A stretch of 64,000 nt of DNA from Triglochin maritima (Eukaryota; Streptophyta; Magnoliopsida; Alismatales; Juncaginaceae): positions 22,402,001-22,466,000 of the forward strand of contig OY821777.1 of the NCBI GenBank assembly GCA_963682175.1, given 5' to 3'. Below are positions 32,176 to 44,098 of this stretch, piece by piece. Numbering within the stretch: position 1 is the first letter of the stretch; each line of letters starts with the position of its first letter. A model generated the notes under the pieces. It was not told the DNA's origin and searched no databases. It was given only the letters and a program-made list of their open reading frames with translations. Position numbers and translations under genes: made by a program.

Positions 32176-33767
32176 CCCACTCTCGAGGTTCCCATTTGAT
32201 GTCTTTCGACAAATGAAGATGGGAACTTATGTTTGTACATAGTTATATAAAAAAAAAGAAAAAAAGAGTTCAATAAAAGACTCCTTCAGTGAGCATCGAT
32301 TGTTGTGAGCCCCAACCCTTGTGTATTTGGGTTCCATTTCTTTCACGTATTTGTACCCTTTCTTTAGCATCTCACAGGTTTTGAGGGAATTTGGGTTGTG
32401 TCCATCAACATAGCCATACACTTCCCTTTGTACTTCACGTTGGTGAGATCTCTCCTTTTTCATGCATAAATCCATGTAGTATCTTGCTTGCATTCATTGA
32501 GGACAATGCATGAAGTAGGTGTGGGGGGGTGTTTTATGTGTGTACATAGTCGAGTCTTTTCTTTTGATTTCGTTTTCTTTTGTTTGCATTGTTAGGGTCA
32601 TGTTAGTGTGCTGCATTTAATATCGATATATCTGCTTGCCATGATCCTTGGGTGACTTGTCTTCTTTTGCTTGCCGAGTGCTTCAAAATTTTCACATTTC
32701 TTACAAAATCTTCATGTGCTTGCGAAAGAAAATGTTTTATGGGTTTTGCATGTGTTTAGCATGTGCAAAACCGTTGAGAGGCCAAGTAAAAAGAAAGCTC
32801 CCAAAATTGTCTTGAACTTGATGCATTAGGATATCTAGTACAGTGGCTTTAGGATTTATCGAGTCGTTAGGATGCACCCCAGTTTTCCTTTGGGGGTGAG
32901 TAATCATAGGGTTTCAGTGCTCAAACATTCAAAGAAGTCCACCCTGAACCTAGTGAGTCAATAATTCGTGTCTGTTAACTTAAAGAAGTTTGTTGTAGTC
33001 AAGGACCCTCTAAATCTTGTTGTGAGACATAAGTGTAGGGGTTTTGGTTCATGTGTAGATAAGAAATAAGTGAGTAGATGTTCTCTCTTCTCGCACGGCT
33101 CCTATCACTCGGGAAAGTAGGTCTGAGGGGACTTTGTGCCTGGTGCTTTCGAGTCATCTGACTTGGGATGCGCCGACCGAACTCCCGTTACACGGGTGGT
33201 AGGGATTGCCCTATGTGGAGATTTGGGGAAAGGTGTACGTGATAGTGTAAGTCCTCATGGGCAATGATGCACGAAACCTGACCCTGGGAGAATGAAACTC
33301 CAACTAATAAAAAGAAAAAAAAATTGTGTGAAAAGAAAAAAAAAGAAAAAAAATGGTAATGCAAATAAGAACCTTAATGGACCTTACACTTTGTATCACT
33401 TGAGGATCTTGAGGTCGTCCATGTCTTTTACTTAATTCGTTATTTAACTTGCACGAAGGGTTTATTAGGCTAGGTGTGGACTGATTACCTATATAGAGTC
33501 GGCCCGTAGGATTACCGCGTCCATTGATCGACAAAATATTTCCAACGACTCGAGGTCTAGATTGAATAATGCATCTTGTTCGGATTTTGTGGGTATATCC
33601 GCTGAAAACCCTCAGGAGACAACACTCCTCCTCCTTGGCAACAAAGAGGTTTAACGGCTTGTTGCACGTGCTAAGTGCAACCTTGATTCCTACGAAAGTG
33701 AGTTAGGATTTCTTGTTTCTCGTTTGCTTTTCTCTTTCTTTGTTTTGCTCGGGACTAGCAAAAACTT
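32176..33767 (+). other. element A 3' non-coding block
   Basis: Non-coding, strongly conserved with the 3' blocks of B, C and D, with a variable A/G-rich microsatellite near 33300-33355. Conserved pieces include CGAGTCATCTGACTTGGGAT, the TTACACGGGTGGTAGGGAT hairpin region and GGTGTACGTGATAGTGTAAG. It contains no protein frame, so conservation suggests a cis function or recent common origin. Confidence 0.65.
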
Positions 33768-33782
33768 AGGTGTGGGGGTATT
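33768..33782 (+). other. element A polypurine tract
   Basis: AGGTGTGGGGGTATT directly abuts the 3' LTR. The same tract abuts the 3' LTRs of C and D. Confidence 0.8.
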
Positions 33783-35336
33783 TGATTGACATCATTTCAT
33801 GCTCATATATGTATCTTATATCCATTATCTTACACCTAAGCAATGCTACGTGACGAGTTTTATGTTTAGTTTTCAGGAATAAAGAGGTTTGAAGAGAAGA
33901 GCCATGAAAGGATCCAAAAGCAGGAAAAAGGACTTAATTGTGAGACCTGGGGACTAAGATGCAAGGGAGAAGGACCTGATCGTAAGACCGAAGGACCTAA
34001 GAGCAAAACAGAATACTCCACACCATCATGGGGAGTATTTTACCAATTCGAGTCGGGTCAGAGCTCCAACAAGTCAAGTAACCGCATCAAAGACCAACAA
34101 TACCAGAAAGAAAAGCCCACAACAAATTCCAACACGATCCGAAGATTGTGGACCGCCAATTGGCGGTCTTGGACCGCTAATTGGCGGTCCATATTGCTCA
34201 GGATCCGTCGAAATTTCTCCTGGACTTGTATTAATGTTCGTTTAGGCTATTTTTGGTATTGGTTTAGTCCCACATCGGGGGATTGTCCCCGATTAGCTTT
34301 TTCCATGCTTATAAATAGAACTCTTCACCTTCCATTGTAATTACCCATTGCTTGGTGGCATTCTCTCTACTAAGGAGTGAGCCTTGAAGCAAAAACTCAA
34401 GGTGGAGAAGAATGCTATCTTCAATGTGAGTCATTTGTTAATAAAATAATTCTTCTAGTTTCTTTTAATCTTGTCTTTTAATTTGTGCATGTTTGTTTAG
34501 TCTTTCCTTTCCTTTTATGTTTCTTTAATACTTCTTGCCTTCTTAGTTAACTTTCATTTCAGTATTATGCTTTCTTTTGTTAATATAGTTAGTGTAATGA
34601 GTAGTGAGTAGTTCCATCCCCATTTGGGGGGTGGAGAAATATGTGATATAATCATGTAGTGTATTAAGTGTGTGTTATCCTTATCCCTTGAGCTTTATAT
34701 GATTTTCATAACCATCTAATGGGTTTTCACTCCTATCTTTGATATGCTAATGCTCTTGAATGAAGCTTAGCTTATGCTTTGATTAGTGGACCTATTTTAT
34801 GGGGAATGATAAGGTTAGGATATGGATGAAGTTAATATTGGAAACACAATTTGTAGTGTATGTGCTCTTGTTGCCTTTATCTTAGCCAATGTCTTGTATG
34901 TTTTAATGATGTAGTCTTATCTTAATTCATGTGGAGGCATAGTAGGGTATAGTCTTTATACTTGAGTTCATGTAGCTTCATTCCAATTATTGTCTTGTAT
35001 GTTTTAATGATGTAGTCTTATCTTAATTCATGTGGAGGCAAAGTTGGATGTAGTTTTATGATTTCATGCACTACATGTTGTGAGGAGCTTAATGAACACA
35101 CACACTTCTTTATGTTCACATTATTTCTCTACCCCCTTTGGGGTTTAGTTTTCTTGCTTTTCTTCCATTTCCTTTTTGCATCTTAGTGTAGTTTAGTGTA
35201 ACCAACCTTTCTTCCCTTTCTTTACCTCTCGCCTTCGCACAAACCAAGTGTCGACACACCTCCCAGTGGACGACCCGTATTTGCCACCGCTTCAACGCGG
35301 TCGTGCACTTGCGGTTAAATATAAAACGATCAATCA
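33783..35336 (+). repeat. element A 3' LTR
   Basis: 1554 bp, close to identical with 20615-22171. Same palindrome pair (34151-34190) and TATAAATA (34310). The CA dinucleotide tract near 35098 is shorter than in the 5' copy. Confidence 0.9.
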
Positions 35337-36136
35337 ACTTGATTGTAAAGAAAACATGTTGGTCGCAAAAGTCCAAAAAGTCATCAACCTGAGGACTAAA
35401 TCTACAATTAAGACCAAATCGGCTCAAGACAATGGACCAGGGCTCAACCCGACGTGCACTAAAGTTAACATAACTTGCTGGAGAAATTCCACACGGATCA
35501 AGGTAACCATATCAGCTATTGGTGGATCCCCTGGATCCGTTTGAGCTTTAATTTCTCCAGTGTGTCGGGTAGTCAGGTTAGAGCACTCTGGAAGATCCAG
35601 ATTAGATTTGCAGTCATCCGATTGCACTCATATTAATCCCGACCCTCTAATCTTCTATAAATACACTTGTAATATTTCCATTTCCCTTCTTCCACTTATT
35701 CCCCCCATTAGAGTAGGTTTTAATTTTAGTAGTGTCGATGGGGGGAGAGATTTTGTAATCTTTTATCCATTAATCAAGTTTTGATATCATGTTTTTTACA
35801 TTCTTGTCTTTAGTTTGATGTCATTTATATTTCATTGTCTTGAGTAGATTTTGATTTCTTTACATATTGATGAGTTATTTTTACTTTGTTGTTTATCTTG
35901 TTGTTTATATGATTAGTAAGTAGTCCATCCCCATTGGGGATGGAGAATGAAGTAAAGTGTGGATGTAATTAGATTAATGTGTGTGTTTAATCTTAATCTT
36001 AATCTTAGAGTTTCAAATGATTTCCATAGCCATTTTGATATGTATTCTCACTCTTGCCTTTGATGTGTTAATGGTCCTAATAGATGCTTAACACATGCTT
36101 TGGTTAGTGGGTCAACTTAATCGGGAATGACGAGGT
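35337..36136 (+). mobile_element. LTR G, fragment 2 of 4
   Basis: Starts with the right copy of the ACTTG duplication of A. It contains TATAAATACACTTG near 35656 and a perfect TCCATCCCCATTGGGGATGGA stem-loop near 35926. It is interrupted at 36136 by solo LTR I (GAGGT duplicated). Confidence 0.7.
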
Positions 36137-37675
36137 TGTAGGATCGTGAGGGTCTCTAATTCTAATCACTTTTAAGCTAATTACCTACTTGTTTAATCTA
36201 TCAAAGATATGCAGTGGAATTTAAAACTAAACAAGCAAGTAAAGAGGAAGATAATGCAAACCACAAGGAGTCAGGGGATTTTACAGAGGTTCGGCACCCC
36301 ACCCGGGTCCCAGTCCTTTCTTGCAAGCTCCGCTCGGATCACCGAGCTCTACTCACGATTTCACTAACCACTCCCCGTTCCGGGCCGGGAGAGAACGCCT
36401 TTACAATCTTCAAACTCGTGAGCAACCCTTGCCGAGCTTGGCTCTTCCTCTCACAATCCGAGAGGGATCACTTCAGGCTCTCACCGAAGTCTATACTCGT
36501 GTCTTGGGCTTTCACCAAGACCCTTGCTTCTTGAACAATGTTTGAGTGGAACAACACTCTCTAAACTTGAGCACACTTGAGTAGAATATGAAATTGATTA
36601 CTAAGTGTGGAAGGTTTTGAGCTTTTAAGCGTGTGGAGCTTCTCTCTAATGTTGGGGACAAATAGTAGTGGGAGAGTTGTGTTAAAATGTGTTTTACAAC
36701 TCTATTTATAAGCTCCAAAAGAATTATAGTCGTTGGGGATGAATTTGGTAAAGATTGTGTATGATACACAAAATAGAAACTGATAGGACCCAATTCTGAG
36801 TAAATTCGGTCGACCGGATCGGGCTGTTCGGTCGACCGTTGGGCAATTTAGATTAAGGTTCGCTTGACCAGTTAAGAAATGGTCGACCGCCAAAGGCTAT
36901 AATCTAGGTACACTTAAGTGATCGGTAGAAAACCGAGATAGGTTTGGTCGACCGATTCACACCAGTCACTTTGGGGTTGACAAACAAGATTAAGTTCGGT
37001 CGACCGAAACGTGGTCCACGGTCGACCGAAAACCGACAGGCACTTATGGGTTTGTCAAGTCTTCTAAGTTCGGTCGACCGAACAAGGTCCTCGGTCAACC
37101 GATACATAAAATGTATTTGGGGTATTTTGAGATAATACGAATACGACCGTTGGGTATATACGACAAAACAAACGGTCAGAAATTTGTTGAAACTCGGTCG
37201 ATCAAAAAGGCCTGGACGGTCAACCGAACTTGGGCAGTTAAACACTAATAGGATATATGATCACTCGGTCGATCAAACGGTCTATTTTGGTCGACCGAAT
37301 GTGGACAGACTGTTTAGGTTTTGGTTTAGTGTTTTCCGGTCTAAGTTTGAGTGATCTATTGAAGTACAAATTATATGAAATTTCGTGTGTGACTTCTATA
37401 GGGAACCTAATATGTGTTTGAGCAGTTTTTAGCTCAAGTATGCTCAATTACACAAAGTTTCTAAGACACAAAGAAATACAAAATACATGTCTTCAAATGA
37501 GCTTGATTACATGTCTTGACTTGATTTCCTTTCTTCCTTGAGTCTTGATCACCTGTAGAGGTTTGCACAAAACAATATATATGTAATGCAACATGTATGC
37601 TACTCTACATGATTACAATTAAGATTAGGTTGATTAAATCATCAAAAACATAGATCAAGGCCAAAAAAGCCAACA
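36137..37675 (-). mobile_element. solo Sirevirus LTR (I)
   Basis: 1539 bp, TGTAGGATCG...GCCAACA on the plus strand, flanked by GAGGT (36132-36136, 37676-37680). It is the reverse complement type of the F LTR (TGTTGGC...GATCCTACA). It contains an array of GGTCGACC palindromes at 36806-37303 and a minus-strand TATA near 36705. No internal region remains. Confidence 0.9.
36806..37303 (-). repeat. GGTCGACC palindrome array in solo LTR I
   Basis: About a dozen CGGTCGACCG or near variants, spaced 15-60 bp, in the U3 region upstream of the TATA box. Clusters of GC-rich palindromes in the promoter part of LTRs are a reported feature of Sireviruses. Confidence 0.75.
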
Positions 37676-37974
37676 GAGGTGATGATAGGATGAAGTAGAT
37701 AAAGAGGTAAGATTGACATGTGAGCTTGTGGTTGTCTTTGTCCTTACCTTGTGTAGAGTTTTGTATGTTTTAATGATGATGATAAATCTTAATCCATGTG
37801 GAAACACACATAGGATAATGACTATTATAGATGTCCATATTAATTCATGTCATGCGAGCACAATTGTATACACGCGTCATACATCTACCTTATTTCACGC
37901 ATTCTCCAACTCCTATGAGATTAGTCGCATTTATTTTACAAATTGTAATTAGTGTAATTTAGTGTAGATACACT
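37676..37974 (+). mobile_element. LTR G, fragment 3 of 4
   Basis: From the right GAGGT duplication to the left ACACT duplication of F (37970-37974). It contains TTTTGTATGTTTTAATGATG, related to the 107-bp repeat of LTR A, and TAGTGTAATTTAGTGTAG, also shared with LTR A. Confidence 0.65.
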
Positions 37975-38353
37975 TGTTGGCCTTTTGGCCTTAATCTATG
38001 TGTTGATGATTTAATCAACCTAATCTTAATTATAATCATGTAGAGTAGCACACATATTGCATTGCATACATATTTCTTTGTGCTAACCTCTACAGGTGAT
38101 CAAGACTCAAGGAAGAAGGGAAAATCAAGTCAAGACATGTAATCAAGCTCTTTTGAACACATGTATTTTGTATTTTCTTTGAGTCTTAGGAACATGTGTA
38201 AATTGAGCATACTGGAGCTAAAATCAACTTATACGCACACTAGCTTCCTTATAGAAGTCACACACGAAATTTCACATAATTTGGACTTCATTAGATCACC
38301 CAAACTTAGACCGGAAAACACTAAACCTGAACTCTAAAAGTCTGCCCACATTC

Positions 38354-38846
38354 AATCGACCGTAACAGACCGTTCGGTCGACCGAGTGATCGATCATCCC
38401 GTTTGTGTTTTCATTGCCTGGTTTTGGTCGACCGTGTATTTACTTTTGGTCGACCGTGTGCACCTATTTTTCCGACCGTTAGTTTTGTCATATATAGCCA
38501 ACGGTCGTATTCGTATAAAAACAATTATACCCCAAATACATTTCATGTATCGGTCGACCGAGGAGCTTGATCGGTCGACCGACTATCCGTCTCTTGACAA
38601 ACCCAAACCTACTGTTAAAAATCAGGTCGACCGCCCGAACTTGTTTTGGTCGACCGAATAGATCATTGTTTGTCAACCCCAAAGTGCCTGGTACAAATCG
38701 GTCGACCGATTCCTTTTTGGAGTTCGACCGATCACTTAAGTGTACCTAAGTCGTAGCATTGGGCGGTCGACCGTTACCTAACCGGTCGACCGAACTTAGT
38801 TCTAAACTGCCAAACGGTCGACCGTTCGTCCCGTTTCGGTCGACCG
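38354..38846 (+). repeat. GGTCGACC palindrome array in F 5' LTR
   Basis: About 13 copies of GGTCGACC, mostly within CGGTCGACCG, all upstream of the TATA box. The bases between units are not repeated. Confidence 0.85.
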
Positions 38847-38942
38847 AATTAACTCAGTATTGGGTCCTGCGATTTTCTATTTTGTGTATCACACATCAAC
38901 TCACACCCAATCAATCCCAACGGTTCTATTATCTCTAATGTC

Positions 38943-38950
38943 TATATAAA
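38943..38950 (+). promoter_or_regulatory. TATA box of F 5' LTR
   Basis: TATATAAA followed by GAGTTG, just downstream of the palindrome array. The same box occurs in the other F LTRs at 51650 and 53253. Confidence 0.65.
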
Positions 38951-39497
38951 GAGTTGTAAAACACATTTTAACACAACTCTCCTACCACTACTTGTCCAAT
39001 ACATTAGAGAGAAACCCAACACACTCAAAGCCTCAAACCTTCCACACTTTAATCACAAATCCAATCTCATTCAAGTGTGCTCAAGTTTAGAGAGTGTATT
39101 CCACTCAAGTTTGTTGCTGCCAAAGTGAAGTAAAGGTTTCGGTGAAAGCCCGAAGCATTCCTCTCGGATTGTGAGAGAGGAAAGTCAAGCTCGCGAGGTT
39201 GTTCGCGGAGCTTGTTTTGTAAAAGGCGTTCTCACCCGGCCCGGAACGAGGAGTGGATAGTGAAGACGCGAGCGGAGCTCGGTGATCGAGCGGAGCTTGC
39301 AAGAGAGTACGTAGGCGGTGGCCGAACCTCTGTAAAACCCCCCGTGTTCCATTGTGGTTTGCATATTTCTATTCTTTACTTGTTTGTTTGTTTGTTTGTT
39401 TAATTCCGCTGCATATCTTTGATAGATCAAACGAGTAGGTAATTAAACTTAATTGTGATTAGAGATTGTGGACCCATAACCCACACGATCCTACATT

Positions 39498-39509
39498 TGG
39501 TATCAGAGC
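39498..39509 (+). other. element F primer-binding site (initiator tRNA-Met)
   Basis: TGGTATCAGAGC, the standard plant tRNA-iMet PBS, two bases after the LTR. Confidence 0.9.
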
Positions 39510-39535
39510 CTTGTGCGCTAAATCGTATTTTTAGC

Positions 39536-40975
39536 ATGGCTAGTACATCTAATCACGTAGAGGGATTATGCACAACTCAACCTCCTTTGCTTAATGGCTC
39601 TAATTATGATTATTGGAAGAATAAGATGAAGATTTTCCTAATTTCTAATGACCTTAAGTATTGGATGTTTCTCCAAAATCCATACACCCCCCAAATGAAG
39701 ATGAATTAGATTCACTTACAAGACCCAAAATGAAAGAAATCGAAATGAATTCGAAAATCATGAACATCTTGTATTGTGGCCTTAATGAGGGTGAATATAA
39801 TAGGATTAGAGGTTGTGTTAGTGCATATGAGATTTGGCATAGACGACAAATGCATCATGAGGGGGATAGTAAAACTAAGGAAACCCGCATTAGTCTCCTC
39901 ATGCATAAATATGAGATTTTTTCTATGCAAATCGGTGAAAACATAAGCGAAATGAACACTCGCTTCACCGATATCACTAACTCTCTTTTGGTTCTTGGAA
40001 GAAGATTAAATGAAGGAGAAATGACAAGGAAATTCCTCCGGTCGTTAAGCCACGATTGGGAAGACAAGGTGGTCGCAATTGAAGAAGCACACGACCTTTC
40101 CCAACTCAAGATGGAGGAATTAATTGGTAATTTGATGGCGTATGAACTCCAAATCGACCATCGAAAGGAGAAGGAAGCTTTACGGAACAAACCCTTCTTG
40201 TCATTACATGCAAACATTGACCAACAAAGAAGGAGTGTAGAAGATGAGGACATTGAAGTCCTAGCCAAAGACTTCTTCAAATACCTCAAGAAGGATAAGG
40301 GAAAAAAGAATGAAAGAAGAGGTAGAAGAAGTGAAAAGAGAGAAAAAGAAAAGGAGAAGGAGGAGAGTGAAAATGTGAGAAAAGAAGGGGAGAAGAAGGA
40401 GGAGAGAAGGGAGAGGAGAAGAGAAAAGGAGAAGAGCAAGAGAAGAGAAAGGAAGGAGGAAGCACACAAGGCTACATGAGATGATTCTTCATCACCATCA
40501 TCATCGTCGTCTTCCTTGCAAAGTAGAAGAGAAGTGGCTCACTCATGAATCATGGCTATTGAAGATCAAAGTGAGGTAGAATCTAACTCTTGCTCTAGTA
40601 ATTCATGCTCAACTAAGTCATATTATAGTGATAACTCACATTCTAGTGTTAATGAAGACACTTATACACATGTTGAGCTTCAAAATGCATTTCATGACTT
40701 AGTTAAACAATATGAGATGATTTGTGATAAAAATAAGAATGCTAGAAAGCTAATCAAAGATCTCCAAAGTCAAATTGAAATATGCATGAATGAGAAGAAT
40801 GAGGTGGTTGCTAAACTAGAAAACAATGCATCAAATCTTGATAAATTAAAAGCAACACCCATAGATTGTGAACAATTAGATCTTCATGTTTGCAATATGA
40901 AATTAAGAAAAGATCTAGAAAAGTTCACCAATGGAACTAAGATGCTTAACATGCTATTAGGAAGTCAAAGACAAT
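39536..40975 (+). pseudogene. Sirevirus gag of element F, first part, frameshifted
   Basis: The gag start is MASTSNHVEGLC, then PPLLNGSNYDYWKNKMKIFL. After a C6 run at 39687-39692 the frame is lost and continues one frame over with PNEDELDSLTRPK, MNSKIMNILYCGLNEGEYNR and the UBN2-type gag core MHKYEIFSMQIGENISEMN ... FLRSLSHDWEDKV. Where Sireviruses usually have a CCHC knuckle there is a run of about 60 Glu/Lys/Arg residues (40290-40470). A TGA at 40477-40479 stands where related proteins have Trp (KAT-W-DDSSSS). The frame then continues as MAIEDQSEVES and a coiled-coil-like LQNAFHDLVKQYEMICDKN segment to 40975, where element C interrupts it. Confidence 0.8.
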
Positions 40976-42511
40976 TGATTGATCGTTTTATATTTAACCG
41001 CAAGTGCACGGCCGCGTTGAAGCGGTGACAAATACGGGTCGTCCACTGGGAGGTGTGTCGACACTTGGTTTGTGCGAAGGCGAGAGGTAAAGAAAGGGAA
41101 GAAAGGTTGGTCTGATTACACTAAACTACACTAAGATGCAAATGGAAATGGAAAAGAAGCAAGAAAAACTAAACCCCAAAGGGGGTAGAGAAATAATGTG
41201 AACATAAAGAAGTGTGTGTGTGTTCATTAAGCTCCTCCCAACATGTAGTGCATGAAATCATAAAACTACATCCAACTTTGCCTCCACATGAATTAAGATA
41301 AGACTACATCATTAAAACATACAAGACAATAATTGGAATGAAGCTACATGAACTCAAGTATAAAGACTATACCCTACTATGCCTCCACATGAATTAAGAT
41401 TTCACTACATCATTAAAACATACAAGACATTAGCTAAGGAAAAGGAAACAAGAGCACAAACACTACAAATTGTGTTTCCAATATTAACTTCATCCATATC
41501 CTAACCTTATCATTCCCCATAAAATTGGTCCACTAATCAAAGCATAAGCTAAGCTTCATTCAAGAGCATTAGCATATCAAAGATAAGAGTGAAAACCCAT
41601 TAGATGGTTATGGAAATCATATAAAGCTTAAGGGATAAAGATAACACACACTTAATACGCTACATGATTATATCACATATTTCTCCACCCCCAAATGGGG
41701 ATGGAACTACTCACTACTCATTACACTAACTATATTAGCAAAACAAAGCATAATACTGAAGTGAAAGTTAACTAAGAAGGCAAGAAGCATTAAAGAAACA
41801 TAAAAGGAAAGGAAAGACTAAACAAACATGCACAAATTAAAAGACAAGATTAAAAGAAACTAGAAGAATTATTTTATTAACAAATGACTCACATTGAAGG
41901 AGCATTCTTCTCCACCTTGAGTTTTTGCTTCAAGGCTCACTCCTTAGTAGAGAGAATGCCACCAAGCAATGGGTACAATGGGAGGTGAAGAGTTCTATTT
42001 ATAAGCATGGAAAAAGCTAATCCGGGACAATCCCCCGATGTGGGACTAAACCAATACCAAAAATAGCCTAAACAAACCATAATACACATCCAGGAGAAGA
42101 CTTATCGGATCTGGAATGATCCAGACCGCCAATTGGCGGCCTATAGGATCCAGATTCGTCTGGATTTGTTTGTGGGCTTTTATTGAAGTGTGTCTTGGTC
42201 TTGGATGCATCTACTCGTTCTGTTGGAGCTCCGACCCGAATCGAATTGCCAAAATACTCCCCATGATGGTGTGGAGTTTCCTGTTTTGCTCTTAGGTCCT
42301 TCGGTCTTACGATCATGTCCTTCTCCATTGCATCTCAGTCCCTAGGTCTCACAATGAAGTCCTTTTTTTCCTGCTTTTGGGTCCTTTCATGACTCTTCTC
42401 TTCAAACCTATTAATTCCTGAAAACTAAACATAAAACTCGTAACATAGCATTGTTTAGGTGAAAGATAATGGATATAAGATACAAATATAAACATGAAAT
42501 GATGCAAATCA
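40976..42511 (-). repeat. element C 3' LTR
   Basis: 1536 bp. The minus-strand LTR starts TGATTTGCATC and ends GATCAATCA. It contains a GACCGCCAATTGGCGG palindrome near 42124, a TATA box at 41996-42003 (minus) and a 107-bp repeat pair. Confidence 0.9.
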
Positions 42512-42526
42512 AATACCCCCACACCT
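42512..42526 (-). other. element C polypurine tract
   Basis: AGGTGTGGGGGTATT on the minus strand, abutting the 3' LTR, identical to that of A. Confidence 0.8.
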
Positions 42527-44098
42527 AAGTTTTTGTTAGTCTCGAGCAAAACAAAGAAAGGAAAAAGCAAACGAAAAACAAGAAATCTTAACTCACTTTC
42601 GTAGGAATCACGGTTGCACTTAGCACGTGCAACAAGCCGTTAAACCTCCTTGTTGCCAAGGAGGAGGAGTGTTGTCTCCTGAGGGTTTTCAGCGGATATA
42701 CCCACAAAATCCGAACAAGATGCATTATTCAATCTAGACCTCGACTCGTTGGAAATATTTTGTCGATCAATGGACGCGGTAATCCTACGGGCCGACTCTA
42801 TATAGGTAATCAGTGCACACCTAGCCTAATAAACCATTCATGCAAGTTAAATAAGGAATTAAGTGAAAGACATGGACAACCTCAACATCCTCAAGTGCTA
42901 CAAAGTGTAAGGTCCATTAAGGTTCTTATTTGCATTACCATTTTTTTTCTTTTTGTTTCTTTTCTCAATTTTTTTTCTTTTTCTATTTATTAGTTGGAGC
43001 TTCATTCTCCCAGGGTCAGGTTTCGTGCATCATTGCCCATGAGGACTTACACTATCACGTACACCTTTCCCCAAATCTCCACATAGGGCAATCCCTACCA
43101 CCCGTGTAACGAGAGTTCGGTCGGCGCATCCCAAGTCAGATGACTCGAAAGCACCAGGCACAAAGTCCCTTCAGACCTACTTTCCCGAGTGATAGGAGCC
43201 GTGCAAGAAGAGAGAACACCTACTCACTTATTTCTTATCTACACATGAACCAAAACCCCTACACTTATGTCTCACAACAAGATTTAGAGGGTCCTTGACT
43301 ACAACAAACTTCCTTAAGTTAACAGACACGAATTATTGACTCACTAGGTTCAGGGTGGACTTCTTTAAATGTTTGAGCACTGAAACCCTATGATTACTCC
43401 CCCCCAAAGGAAAACTGGGGTGCATCTTAACGACTCGATAAATCCTAAAGTCACTGTACTAGATATCCTAATGCATCAAGTTCAAGACAATTTTGGGAGC
43501 TTTCTTTTTACTTTGCCTCTCAACGGTTTTGCACATGCTAAACACATGCAAAACCCATAAAACATTTTCTTTCGCAAGCACATGAAGATTTTGAAAGAAA
43601 TGTGAAAATTTTGAAGCACTCGGCAAGCAAAAGAAGACAAGTCACCCAAGGATCATGGCAAGCAGATATATCGATATTAAATGCAGCACACTAACATGAC
43701 CCTAAAAATGTAAACAAAAGAAAACAAAACAAAAAGAAAAGACTCGACTATGTACACACGTAAAACACCCCCCACGCCTACTTCATGCATTGTCCTCAAT
43801 GAATGTGAGCAAAATACTACATGGATGTATGCATGAAACAAAATAGATCTCACCAACATGAAGTACACAAGGAAGTTCATGGCTATGTTGATGGACACAA
43901 CCCAACTTCCCTCAAAACCTGTGAGATGCTAAAGAAGGGATACAAATACGTGAAAGAAATGGGGCCCAAATACACAAGGGTTGGGGCCCACAACAATCGA
44001 TGCTCACTGAAGGAGTTTTTTTCTTCTTCTTCTTCTTCTTTTTTCTTTTTTCTTTTTTTCTTTTTGTTTTTTTTTCTTTTGTTTTTGTTTTTTTAATA
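42527..44098 (-). other. element C 3' non-coding block
   Basis: Matches the 3' blocks of A, B and D over most of its length (for example the CGAGTCATCTGACTTGGGAT and GGTGTACGTGATAGTGTAAG segments), with a pyrimidine-rich plus-strand microsatellite at 42940-42990 and another near 44017-44095. Confidence 0.65.

Larger units (their letters stand above)
20615..35336 (+). mobile_element. element A: reduced-Gag Athila/Tat-like LTR retrotransposon, containing element B
   Basis: A 14,722-bp insertion between ACTTG duplications (20610-20614, 35337-35341). LTRs are 20615-22171 and 33783-35336 (TG...CA). About a dozen substitutions counted by eye between them, under 1 percent, indicate a recent insertion. 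It has a tRNA-Asp PBS, a leader of about 1.1 kb, one ORF for a zinc-knuckle protein without capsid or protease, a 3' non-coding block of about 1.6 kb and a GTGTGGGGGTATT PPT. Element B (24468-31608) plus a 242-bp duplication interrupts the ORF; without them A is about 7.3 kb. No RT, RNase H or integrase is present, so it must be mobilised in trans. Confidence 0.9.
37975..39495 (+). repeat. element F 5' LTR
   Basis: 1521 bp, TGTTGGCC...GATCCTACA. It carries the palindrome array (38354-38846) and TATATAAA at 38943. Confidence 0.9.

Noticed and set aside
39855..40469. 204-codon Ser/Leu/Phe-rich minus frame
   Set aside because: It is antisense to the purine-rich charged part of F gag; composition alone keeps it open.
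43821..44096. Poly-Phe frame near the end of element C
   Set aside because: Caused by a TTC/TTT microsatellite in the non-coding 3' block.
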